Shown here: positions 54,681-64,000 of the stretch, one piece after another | Layout: each line of letters opens with the position of its first letter | Position numbering within the stretch: position 1 is the stretch's first letter | Source: Dasypus novemcinctus | Lineage: Eukaryota > Chordata > Mammalia > Cingulata > Dasypodidae | DNA length: 64,000 nt | NCBI RefSeq assembly: GCF_030445035.2 | Contig: NC_080673.1 | Span: 182,819,216-182,883,215, forward strand | Direction: 5' to 3' | Translations under genes and position numbers: made by a program | The notes under the pieces: model-generated | The model's input: only the letters and a program-made list of their open reading frames with translations | Told to the model about the DNA's origin: nothing | The model's database searches: none

Positions 54681-55974
54681 ATAAAATATTGAAAAGAGAA
54701 AAAAAAAAACCAAAAACATTTAATGTGCCTGGACAGGATTTTTTTAAAGTAATGCTTCCATAACTTTTGTCTATTATTTTATTTCTTGAAGTTGAAATAA
54801 AGTTTACTAGTTAAAAACAACAACATTTCATTCTTTTAGCACATTTCCAGTGAATTCTTCTATCTAAGAGAACTTTAGGTAAACCACAAGGAAATGAATA
54901 TTGATATATTAACTTGCAGGTGGAATTTGGCTGTTACTATAAACACCTATGAGGTAGCTAGTTCGGTCATTCATTGGTTCATTTAGTCAATCAACAAATA
55001 GTGATTGAAGGCCTCAAGTGTTCCATATGAGGGGCAGGCTCAGGAATGCCCGTGGGTTTCGTGGTCTAGAGGGAGAGAAAGACAAGCCGGCACGATGGAA
55101 TTTGTGGTGAGGATCAGCACTGAGGGCTGTGCACACACACAGAGAAGCCCCCAGCCCAGTGGACGGTGGGCTGGGCGGGCTCCTTGGGAAGAGGTGACCT
55201 CTCAACGGAGGCAGGGAGAGCGTGAGAGGTCAGGTGGGGGGGTTAGCCGCGCCAGGGCCTGTGGGTGTAAGACCCAGGAGGGAACATGGGAACTGTCGAG
55301 GGCATTAGGAAAAGGAAGTGACAAGCTCAGGCCAAGGTTCCAGTCGGAAGGGCGGTTTAAAGGGGCACGTAAACCCAGGGGGCCCAGCTGCCGGGAAGCA
55401 GGACCTGAGGCAAACATCCTTGGGCAAGCAATTGCCTTGGGAGTGCGCGCAGGTGAAACCGTGCAGGTGTGAGGGAGACTCTAACAGGGCAGGCAAAGAC
55501 GGGGTCTAACCTCAGCCTGAATCCATGGGGGGCCCTGGCGCATGCTCCGAACCAGAGAGTTGCCCCTCCTGAGGCAAGAGGGCCAGACTTGGGTGCCCCA
55601 TTATCAGGCATCCATGGCTCTGGAAGGCCCTTCGGGGAAGGAGCCGCCTCCCAGGCACGTCCAGGTAGGTGGTGCTTTTCTCCAAGGGCAATTCTCAGGA
55701 GCAGGGTGCAGCTGGGAGTGGCTAAGCTAAGGGGAGCTGAGCGGGGCGCCAGGAGGCCAGGAGCAGCCTTTTGGGAGGCCCCTGACGTCCTCCACAAGAG
55801 GGAGGTCCCAGCATCCCTGCCGGGAGAGGAAAGAGGAATCAGTCCTCTAATGGAAAACGCATTAGGCCTCCTAGAGAGCTGCCAAGGGCTGAGGGCAAGA
55901 CCAGAGGCGTATCCATCAACCACGCAGGAAAAAGGCCCACAAATCACAATTAACCAGAGGGAAAGGGAGCGGAT
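54681..55974. other. No gene recognised; old repeat and GC-rich sequence
   Basis: A possible copy of the 5365-type ancient repeat lies at about 54985-55510. The remainder is GC-rich with long overlapping open frames on both strands, which the composition explains. Confidence 0.4.
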
Positions 55975-56658
55975 TTGAGGAGCGTGGAGGGATGTGACAG
56001 GCCAGGCAGCGAGGGGCTAGGCCAACCTTCTAAAAGGAAAGAACTCCCTCCTGTCCCCGTCAGAGTCCTCAAGGTAATTTGCAAAACCTTTGCAGGCCAA
56101 GCTCTCACTGCCCCGCTGGGGGGCTCCCAGGGGGCACCCAGCCAGGGGAGGCTTTGCTTCCGGGTGATTAAGACCTACAGCACCCTCATTAGCCAAGACA
56201 TCTCGGCGCACGCCGCTGAGATGCGGTGGCCCCCGCAGCCCCTGGGTGGCCCCCGCAGCCCCCGAGGCCCACGGCTGTCAGAAGCCCACTCAGCCACCAC
56301 CGTTAATTCTGCTCCTCTTCGCTCTCTGAAATCAGAGGATGACATTACTTTGATGAAGAGGGACAATCAGGTTCGGACCATCAGTGGAGGGAGCCTGCGG
56401 CGCTCCGGGCCATCAGCGACGTTCATGACGGCCCCGCTGCTGCTCCAGGGCCTGCGGGGGGTCCACATGGTTCGTCCTAATTCTGCTGCCAATGCTCCAG
56501 ACACCCCGGCTGCACCCCCCTCTCACATTTTGTCTCCTTCTCTGCTTCCCTCCTCACTCCTTTCTCTAGGACACAAAGGTGCTCTTTGGTGCTCAGGTCT
56601 CGTGAGGGAGGGGCGGGGAATCTCTCCAGAACGCTCTGGATCCTTCCTCTGGGTCTGA
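55975..56658 (+). other. Longest uninterrupted ORF of the window (227 codons), unsupported
   Basis: An ATG-started frame stays open for 684 bases in GC-rich sequence. The predicted protein is rich in P, S, G and R, with no recognisable domain, signal peptide or membrane segment, and it does not resemble SEL1L3 or another expected neighbour. No clear splice sites or promoter define it. It is more likely an open frame by composition than a gene, and it is recorded only so it can be tested. Confidence 0.15.
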
Positions 56659-56844
56659 TGGAGGACGGATGAGTAAAGGAATTAGCAGACACATTTAGAA
56701 GTATAAGGAAAGAGCAGGCTGCCGTGCTGGCAGCTGGAAGGCTACCAAGAACTCTACCACACGTTCCCAAGCCCCAAAAAGCCCTAAATCCTGTGACAGA
56801 AGCACATCTCTACCGAGTTAGAGACCTATTCCTGGGATCAGGAA

Positions 56845-57060
56845 CACAGCATCAGTGCCAGGTGGCCTAGGTCTGAATCCTGGCTCTGCCACGCTGGCTG
56901 TGTGACCTGGGGCAAGTAATATAACCTCTCTGTGCCTCAGTTTCCTCATCTGTAAGATGGGGATAACCATAGCACCAACCTCTTCGGGAAGTTGTGAGGA
57001 GTAAACATAAGGACGAAAGTGTTCAAAACTAGGTCATTGCTCAATAAATTCAACACAAAG
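56845..57060 (+). repeat. MIR SINE
   Basis: Very well preserved sense MIR: ggtctgaatcctggctctgc, gctgtgtgacctggggcaag, cctctctgtgcctcagtttc, ctcatctgtaagatggggat and gctcaataaattc. Confidence 0.9.
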
Positions 57061-57527
57061 CAACACATTTGCAGAATATCCACTGGGTGTTGAGACGCTT
57101 TTAACTCATCTAATCTGCCCACAATCTATGAGGCTGGTATCATCTTTAGCTGCATTTTACTAACAAAGATAAGGAGACTCAGAGAAAAATAACCTGCACA
57201 GAAACCACAAAGCTAGGAAGTGTCAGGGCCGGGCTTTGTACTGAGCGGCACTTAGCCATTATTCTACAGGGAGGGCCAAACCCTTCAGATCTGCAGGGAA
57301 GGAAATGCTCCTGGAGAAGTGGAGCAATCAAGGAAGGTTTCTGCTCTGATTTATCCAGCCAATATTTATTGAGCACGTAGCACAATCAGGCCCAGAGCAG
57401 GAACCCAAAAGGTGAGCAATTCACAGTTTTCACTTGCATTTGAAAGGGAAAGAAAAAGAAAACAAATGCTAAGGGAGGTGGGGTTGTGTAAAGGTTTGCA
57501 CTGAGAGTAGACATCTCTCTCAGGGGA
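57061..57527. other. No gene recognised; probable old MIR/L2 remnant
   Basis: Reverse-orientation words at 57110-57250 (gctgcattttactaacaaag, ataaggagactcagag) suggest a decayed MIR. No exon supported. Confidence 0.4.
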
Positions 57528-57994
57528 TATGGGACAGTCTTATATGTCAACTTGGCTAAGCCATAGGCCCAGTTATAGAATCAAACACTAATCCAGGGGT
57601 GGCCGTGAAAGTATTTTGTAGATGTGGGTAAGAGCTACAATTGACTTTAAGGATATTAACCTTGATGAAGAGGATGGACCACATACGATCAGTTGAAGAC
57701 CTGTCAGAGCAAAAACTGAGGTTTCCTGGAGAAGAAAAAATTTTGCTTCAAGACAGTATCAAATTCTGCCTGAGTCCCAGCCCGTTGACCCACCCCATGG
57801 ATTTTCAATTCAAGACTGCAACCTCAACTCCTGCCCATCAGCTTGCCTTACAGATTTCAAACTGCCAGCCACCGCATTTGTGTGAGCCAGTTCCTTAAAA
57901 TTCTGTACAGACACACACTATTTTATTTCTATCCATATTATATTTATGAATATTCTGTTGGGTTCTGTTTCTCTGGACAACTGACTGATTCAGG
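57528..57994 (+). repeat. LTR-like repeat, family A copy 3
   Basis: Copy with tatatgtcaacttggctaag, ggatattaaccttgatg, gatcagttgaagacctgtca, gtgagccagttccttaaaat and ggttctgtttctctggacaa at the end. Same length class as the other two copies. Confidence 0.65.
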
Positions 57995-58154
57995 TACGAA
58001 GAGATAGAAGGAGGAAGAGGCCAGCAAAAGCTTCCTAACTGAGTGAAGGCTCAAAAGATGGAGGCAAAGGTTCACGAGGTTACTGGGGGTGGCAGGTCAG
58101 GCCAAGGGCACAGCATGAGCAAAGCTCAGAGGTATGAAGCAGCTTAAAGGAGCT

Positions 58155-58520
58155 CTCAGGGGAAGCAGATGTAGCTCAAGTGATTGAGGGGAGGTCCTGG
58201 GTTTGTTTCCCGGTGCCTCCTGAAGGAGACGAGCAAGACAGTGAGCTGGCACAATAGGCAGGCATGGTAAGCTGATGCAACAAGATGATGCAACAAGGAG
58301 ACAAAGAAGAAAGACAATGAGAAATACAATAAAGCAGGGAGCTGAGGTGACTCAAGTGATTGAGTGGGAGGTCCCAGGTTCGGTTTGCAGTGCCTTTTAA
58401 AGAGAAGATGAACAAACACAGAGAGCACATAGCAAGTGGACACAGAGAGCAGACAGCAAGCGCAAACAATGAGGTGGGGGGTGGGGGAAGAAATTTAAAA
58501 AATAAATCTAAAAAAAAGGA
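58155..58520 (+). mobile_element. Dimeric DAS-SINE
   Basis: First head ggggaagcagatgtagctca with gtcctgggtttgtttccc; body caagacagtgagctggcaca and gatgcaacaagatgatgcaa; second head near 58338 (gagctgaggtgactcaagtg) with caggttcggtttg; tail cacagagagcagacagcaag and an A-rich end. Confidence 0.82.
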
Positions 58521-58599
58521 GCCCGCGGTATATACATGGCTGAAACCAAGGGTGAAAGCAGGTAGGATGGCAAGAAGCCCTGAGAACTATCACTTTTCC

Positions 58600-59385
58600 T
58601 GGAGTTGGTAACCTACAGCCTGTGGGCCAAATCCAGCCCTGCCTGTGTCTGTATGGCCCCAGAGCCAAGAATAGTTTTTAGAGATGAATATTTGCAATAG
58701 GTTTTGATGCTATGGAGCTATGGAGCACTGACTTTATTTTATTTATTTATTTATTTATTTCTCTCCCCTCCCCCTCCACCCTGGTTGTCTGTTCTCGGTG
58801 CTCGGTGTCTATTTGCTGTGTCTTGTTTCTTTGTCCGCTTCTGTTGTTGTCAGCAGCACGGAAATCTGTGTTTCTTTTTGTTGTGTTATCTTGTTGTGTC
58901 TGCTGTCGGTGTGGGTGGCACCATTCTTGGGCAGGCTGCACTTTCTTTCACACTGGGCGGCTCTCCTTACGGGGCGTACTCCTTGCACATGGGGCTCCCC
59001 TATGCGGGGGACACCCCTGTGTGCCAGGGCACTCCTTGTGCGCATCAGCACTGCACATGGGCCAGCTCTACACAGGTCAAGGAGGCCCAGGGTTTGAAAT
59101 GTGGACCTCCCATGTGGTAGACGGACGCCCTAACCACTGGGCCAAGTCCATTTCCCGTGGAACATTGACTTTACATCCCAATTAAGCAAAGTGTAAGCTC
59201 CCCCCAAAAAGAACACCATTCTTTTTCATTAGAAGACTTGTACTACCAAAAAATTGTACTCTATTATTATATTTTTAATAGCAATACTAGTTATAGTACC
59301 TCTATTTTTCCTCTTGGCCCATCAAAACCTGGACCATAGTTATTAGCTGGTCCTTTACAGAAAAAGTTTGCTAACCCCTGTTCTT
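58600..59385. mobile_element. hAT-type fossil split by a DAS-SINE
   Basis: Left piece gtaacctacagcctgtgggc with ccaaatccagccctgcctg and right piece agttattagctggtccttta with cagaaaaagtttgctaaccc carry the two inverted ends known from a common non-autonomous hAT element of mammals. The SINE sits between them. Confidence 0.6.
58721..59173 (-). mobile_element. Full-length DAS-SINE with target-site duplications
   Basis: Element at 58737-59157, minus strand: attt-repeat tail, c-rich run, gttgtctgttctcggtg, body and head ending ccaagtccatttccc. Target duplication tggagcactgacttta (58721-58736) against tggaacattgacttta (59158-59173), two mismatches. It has a small ctcggtg duplication near 58793-58806. 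Confidence 0.9.
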
Positions 59386-59544
59386 TCCAAATGCCCTATG
59401 AAACGTTGTTCTTATTTCTAGATAAGGAAACTGAGGCAGAGATGGATGAGCTGATGTGCTTCTAAGATGGGCTGGAGACAGGATTTGAATCCAGGTGGTC
59501 CGGTCCTGGACCCACACTCTGAAGTGCACTTCCATCCAGTGCTT

Positions 59545-59835
59545 GCTCTTCTGATATGGCACATGCCACACAACGGGTTGCTTACAAAAGGAATTTATTG
59601 GCTCACGGTTCAGTGGCTAAAAGTTTCAAATCAAGGTTTTGGCAAGGCTCTGCTTTCGCCCCAAAGTCTGTAGCATTCTGGCACTGCCTTGCTGTAATCC
59701 TTGGGGCTCCTTGGCCTGCAGCTCTGCCTGCTGTCACATGGCTGTCTCCACTCGCACCTGCTCTTCTGGTTTCTGATGACTCCCTGCCCTGGGCTCCTCT
59801 TCCTGTGGCTTTCTCTCTATAAGGCTTCCAATAAT
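59545..59835 (-). repeat. LTR-like repeat, family B, first part
   Basis: Minus-strand copy: aggaatttattggctcacgg, caaatcaaggttttggcaag, gccccaaagtctgtagcatt and ttctctctataaggcttcca. It breaks off at about 59835 and continues at about 62345-62510. Confidence 0.65.
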
Positions 59836-59846
59836 AGGGAGTAATG

Positions 59847-59960
59847 GGGAGCAGGTGTAGTGCAATGGTTGAATGCCTACTTCGCATGGACAAGGTCCTG
59901 GTTTCAATCCCCAGGACCTCCTAAAGTGTATATATACATATATATATGCATATAAAAATA
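59847..59960 (+). mobile_element. DAS-SINE monomer with TA-rich tail
   Basis: Head ggggagcaggtgtagtgcaa, gaatgcctacttcgcatgg, caaggtcctggtttcaatcc and ggacctcctaaagtg, then a (ta)n tract at 59930-59960. Confidence 0.75.
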
Positions 59961-60410
59961 TATATGTGACTGTTACTGTGGGCCCTAAGGGGAGGGGGAA
60001 AGAGGTATTAAATAGATGAAACCAATGTAACTGTGTGGGCAATAGAAGTGTTCCACAAGAGTATGCAAGGATGGATATAAGACATGTTAAATTACACCAA
60101 AAATATATAGGGGCTGATAGGCCAAAATGTAAATCATTATGTAAAACATAAGAAAACTAAAAATTTAGAAAATTGAATAGTCTAAAATATAAACCACAAT
60201 GTAAACACAAATGTTACCTTGTTTGAAAGCTATTGTCTCAATATCTGTACATCAATTTCAGTAAATATAGTATGAATATGTAAAAAGATTATTGCTGTGG
60301 AAGGGAAAAGGGTTTTATGTTGGATATGTGAGAGTACTGTATATTGTATATATGAATTACTATGATCTAAACTTTTGTGAAGATAAGCTGAATAATTAGG
60401 AAAAAAAAGA
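59961..60410 (+). mobile_element. L1-lineage 3' UTR, divergent subfamily
   Basis: AT-rich sense strand with gtgggccctaaggggagggg, agtgttccacaagagtatgc, taaaccacaatgtaaacac and an A-rich end near 60400-60415. Similar in style but not in detail to the 39922 copy. Confidence 0.5.
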
Positions 60411-60699
60411 AAAAGATAGGACGGAGACACTGAGGAAAAGACGGAAGTAGTTGCCTTGCCAATTTGCATACAGGGAAACACTTATTGCAGTGATGAAGGC
60501 AAAATATCAAAAACAAAGCTTTTGCATTTTTAAATCTTTTGATACTCCAATTTATTTTTACCTTAATTTTTCTAAATTAATATGTATTTTATATCTAGCC
60601 TTTAAACTCATCACTATATTCCATTTTACTTTTAAGGGAACCCAGCAATATATTGGGCTTCACTTTTGAAGAAGTTTTGGATCACAGAGAGGTTCAACA
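60411..60699. other. Short AT-rich unassigned stretch
   Basis: Sequence between two LINE-like pieces, with no exon or repeat family I can name. Confidence 0.35.
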
Positions 60700-62344
60700 A
60701 TGGCAGGGGAGAAGTACTGGTGTGGGATGTTATTGACAGGGGACACATGGTTGGCAGGGAGTTCTACAGGGCATATATCCAGGGTACATAAAAATGTTGG
60801 GATATTTTCATAGTGGATACAATTAAAAACAACAACTGAGGTAGTGCTGAGTTCCTAGCCAGGGGAGCTCTATGACAGTCCCTAAAGGAACAGCAACAAT
60901 CCCCCAAGTGCAAGGGCAAAGACCAAAAAAGAAGCAAGGTCCAACAATGAGCCCTTGATACTAATGATGATGCTGGTGAGCCTGTGCACCTGAAATAAGA
61001 ACAAGGCCTAGAACTGCAGGGTGCCTAAGAGTTACCTCCTGAGAGCTTCCGTGTTGCTCATATGTGGCCAGTCTCGAAGCCAAACTCAGTATGTAAATGT
61101 GTAGCCTTCCCCCCAGCGTGGGACATGACTCCTGGGGATGAGCCTCCCTGGCACCGAGGGATTACTACCAAGTACCAGCTGATGATGTAACTAGAAAATG
61201 ACCTTGAATAAAAGGGTCAACTCAGACCAGCAGAATATCTCAATCTACATATAATACCAGGAGTTAAAAATGCTTTTTGATCTGAATCAAGGGTGAAATG
61301 GAAAGGACAAATGAGTTTATATGGCTATGAGTCTCCAAAAAGAGTCAGGAGGTTATCAGAGGGGTTGCCCTTATGCACACCTCAGCAGAGTCCCAGAGAC
61401 AGATAAAGAAGATAACAACCCCAGGTATTGGTTCTTCTGAGGGCTACAGAGACCCACAGGTTCTATGATCATGGCAGATGGAGTTCAGTGCCATGTCAGT
61501 TGGCCCTACTTTGGAGTTTGTGTTTCTGTGTGATGGAGCTGGACTCAGATGTGATCTTTGTCCACAAGTCTCTCCTGTTACTTTTACCGGAACTGTAGTT
61601 GGTGCTGGGGTTTAATGTATACCCAGGGGACCTGAATCTCTGGACTGACCATGTGATAGCCAGGCCCTGAGCCTCAACAGACTTGCAACTCCTACACTCT
61701 AGTTTATTGGACCTACCCCACTCAGCTAACATGGAGGTGAAGAAGGTCAACCACCATACCAGGGAGCCAAGAGTGCCTACAACTGAAAGCAGGAGAATTG
61801 TATCCAGCATCCATGTGGAAACTAAGCCCCCTCTTGATATAGATGTGGAGTGGACACAACCGTTCTAAGGTCCACAGGATGGAGGAATAGAGTACAGATT
61901 AGAGTGGATTTACTGATATTCTATTCATGAACTATTATGATTAGTAATCGAAGAAAATGTGGCATTGGTGTGGAGAAAGTGGCCATGGTGGCTGCTGGGG
62001 GTAGGGAGTGGGAGGAAAAGATGTGATGTGGGGGCATTTTCGGGGGTTGGAGTCGTCCTGGGTGGTGCTGCAGGGATAGATACTGGACATTGAATGTCCT
62101 CCCATGGCCCACTGGGTGGACTGTGGGAGAATGTGGGCTATGATGTGGACCATTGACCATGAGGTACAGCGGTGCTCAGAGATGTATTCACCAAGTGCAA
62201 TGAATGTCTCATGATGATTGAGGAGGTTGTTGTTATGGGGGGAGGAGTGGGGTGAGGGGGGTGGGGGGCATATCGGGACCTCATATTTTTTTTAGTGTAA
62301 CATTAAAAAAAATTTTTTTTAAATATTTTAAAAAATATATATAT
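60700..62344 (+). mobile_element. L1/HAL1-lineage 3' region, about 1.6 kb
   Basis: A single long block without a lasting frame runs from about gaggttcaacaatggcaggg to an A/T-rich end at 62320-62350 with an (at)n tail. Its last 700 bases contain all blocks of the shorter copies: tacaactgaaagcaggagaa, actaagccccctcttgatat, tgcagggatagatactggac, gatgtattcaccaagtgcaa and gtgtaacatt. This makes it the longest copy of this family here and a guide for the others. L1 3' UTR or HAL1 are both possible. Confidence 0.6.
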
Positions 62345-62510
62345 ATATGGATTAAGGCCCACCCTGATGCAGTTGAACCACTCTTAAACAGGACCTCAGG
62401 AGATCCTATACACAAATGAGTCTACATCCTGTGGTCTCACATTAACATATTAAAAGATTCTACTTACACATGGTCCTTTCTTGGGGTACATATTTCAATC
62501 TACCACAGAG
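62345..62510 (-). repeat. LTR-like repeat, family B, second part
   Basis: Resumes with ggattaaggcccaccctgat, gcagttgaaccactc, cctcaggagatcctata, cacaaatgagtctacatcc and ttggggtacatatttcaatc, in exact continuation of the part ending at 59835. Confidence 0.65.
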
Positions 62511-64000
62511 GCTAAGAGGCCTAACTAAGGCAAGGATCTAGGAAATGGAGGGGACAAAACTTCCTCCACATGCAGCGATCAAGAAGGAGCGGGCATCTCA
62601 GCCTAGCAAGACCGCCCTGGCTGGCCTGAAGTGCCCTGGGCCTGTGCTAGGGGTTCTGAGCACCCACGGGAGTGAAACTCCTTTCCCTGGAGAAAAGAAT
62701 TCCCGACCAGGAGCAGTGACTTTCTCATTTGGCTATCTGGGAATATCCACAGAGCTGCAGGAAATGCTGCAGCAAGAGCAGGTGAGGACGCCGAGGGTGG
62801 GACAGAGGGCATGATACAGGGCACGTGCAGCCTGGATGGGTTTAGCTGAGGTACCTGGGGGATACCGAGGTGGGGACACACAGAATGCAGGTGGATAAAG
62901 GACCAGGACTCGGGGGGGAGAGGTGCAGAGTTGGCAGTAGTCAGCAACGGGGTCTGAAGCCTTGGAGAATCGAAATGCAATATGCCAAGGGAAGAAGTCA
63001 TTTCCTCTGTTAATGGAGTTGAAAAGTTCACCTCCTCAGAATGGGGATGGGGACAGAGCACTCTCATCTTTGAAGCCCTGGGGCAGATCGGGATGGAGGC
63101 CAAGATCCTGGGTTCGCTGGATGCAGAAGGAAACAAGGCTATTTTTAAAATGGGTTATCCACACGTCATTATGTGATGTCTCTTGTCATGCACACACGCA
63201 TGCTCCAAAGGATGTATTTTTTTAAAACTCCAGTGTGTATATTAACACACACAGAATTATCTGATTAGCTTCAGAGGCTGTTGACTTAAAGAGCATGAAC
63301 ATTTCCAAGTAAATGCAGAGGAAAGATGCTCAGTGTAATTGAGAACGCAAGGAGAATTTCCTTCCAGTGAAGTTTCCAAAAATACACAAAAGCAGCAGCA
63401 GCTTCTGATTACACAATTCCTACCTGGGCAAGTAAAAATCTTTGATTATCTATTTATCCCCGGCCATGCCCAGAGCCCAGAGGAAATCAGACAAGCCTAA
63501 AAGAAACTAATTTTGACCACATCTCCTTCTCCTCTCATTTTACGGCAGACTTAACCTTTGGGGACATCAGCCGTGGGCTTCAGGCTCACGCGTGGATCCA
63601 CTTAGTCGAATTCACCCAGGAGCTGTGGAGGGAGATGTGGGGAAGGAGGTGGCGTTGCCTGACTGGGCGGGACTGAGTCCTCCTGCCAACCAAGAGGATT
63701 CTGAAAGGGCCAATGTCTTCCAAAGGACTCTTGGGGTAAATAAAGGAGAAAAATATGAGGCCATCTGATGTTTTAGAGGAAGGGAAGTTTTAGCAAGGTT
63801 TATCATACATCTTGTCTTGAGAATTTTTGCCTTGGTCTCCTTGGGGCCCTCCTGGAATATAAGGGGTCTGCGTGCAAGTTATAAAAAGGGGACATTTCTG
63901 TCCCCAGCTCTGGCTCCAGGCAAGGCTAAGACAAGTGTTAGGGTAAGGGAGTGCAAGCCCCCATGCTCCCTCATGAGTGAGCCTGTGAGCAGGGCACAGC
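62511..64000. other. No gene recognised; mostly unique sequence
   Basis: No repeat with clear edges and no exon. The 177-codon minus-strand frame at 62603-63136 lacks any recognisable domain. The part 63240-63480 is AT-balanced and repeat-free. Confidence 0.4.

Noticed and set aside
55357-55978. 196- and 169-codon frames on opposite strands
   Set aside because: Mirror frames in GC-rich sequence, none with recognisable domains; compatible with chance.
45930-56700. First exons of SEL1L3, the expected neighbour on this side
   Set aside because: GC-rich patches were inspected, but no stretch resembling the SEL1L3 N-terminus was seen. In human the gene starts farther away, so it probably lies outside the window.
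62603-63136. 177-codon minus-strand frame
   Set aside because: No similarity recognised, no start context or splice sites; probably chance.

Overview
This is mammalian nuclear DNA, most likely from an armadillo of the genus Dasypus (nine-banded armadillo or a close relative). The main evidence is the dense load of tRNA-headed SINEs of the DAS type known from Dasypus: young full-length copies with target-site duplications, older head-to-tail dimers and many short monomers. They lie beside L1-lineage 3' ends, a Tigger1 DNA transposon, MIR, L2 and MER5-like fossils, and LTR-like repeats. Nothing bacterial or plasmid-like is present, and there is no CRISPR array or operon.

I can support one protein-coding gene, SMIM20, on the minus strand. 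It encodes the small mitochondrial membrane protein also called MITRAC7 and is the source of the peptide phoenixin. All three coding exons lie in the window: exon 1 at 29987-30095 inside a CpG island (about 29880-30600), exon 2 at 17344-17400 and exon 3 at 16588-16625. The joined frame has 67 codons plus stop, which is the known mammalian length, and every splice site is canonical. Intron 1 (12.6 kb) is full of L1 and SINE insertions, but its 3' part, with the 3' flank of the gene, is unusually poor in repeats (about 14.8-20.7 kb). In human the neighbours of SMIM20 are SEL1L3 and RBPJ; I found no exon of either here.

Layout: 1-14.7 kb is repeat-rich sequence downstream of SMIM20, with an inverted pair of DAS-SINEs (1247-1655), a full-length DAS-SINE with perfect target duplications (3899-4359), L1 fragments and a hAT-type element. 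SMIM20 occupies 16.2-30.3 kb. From 30.6 to 45.5 kb there are SINEs, LTR-like repeats and a nested structure in which an L2 is split by Tigger1, which is itself filled with later insertions. From 45.9 to 51.2 kb there is mixed unique and ancient repeat sequence with a GC-rich patch. At 51.2-52.3 kb sits a minus-strand LTR of a class I (gamma-type) endogenous retrovirus with enhancer repeats, CCAAT boxes, TATA box, poly(A) signal and a hairpin-forming minisatellite. From 52.4 to 64 kb there are more nested repeats, a GC-rich stretch with a long but unsupported ORF, and a 1.6 kb block of an L1/HAL1-like element.

The most interesting items are the complete SMIM20 gene with a predicted change just before the phoenixin-14 core, the LTR minisatellite whose units keep a stem despite sequence change, a candidate CpG-rich promoter and first exon antisense to the LTR, the SINE foldback, and the repeated finding of same-strand SINE pairs about 120-128 bp apart. 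Repeat family names come from memory of consensus sequences, not from a database search, and the edges of old repeats are approximate.
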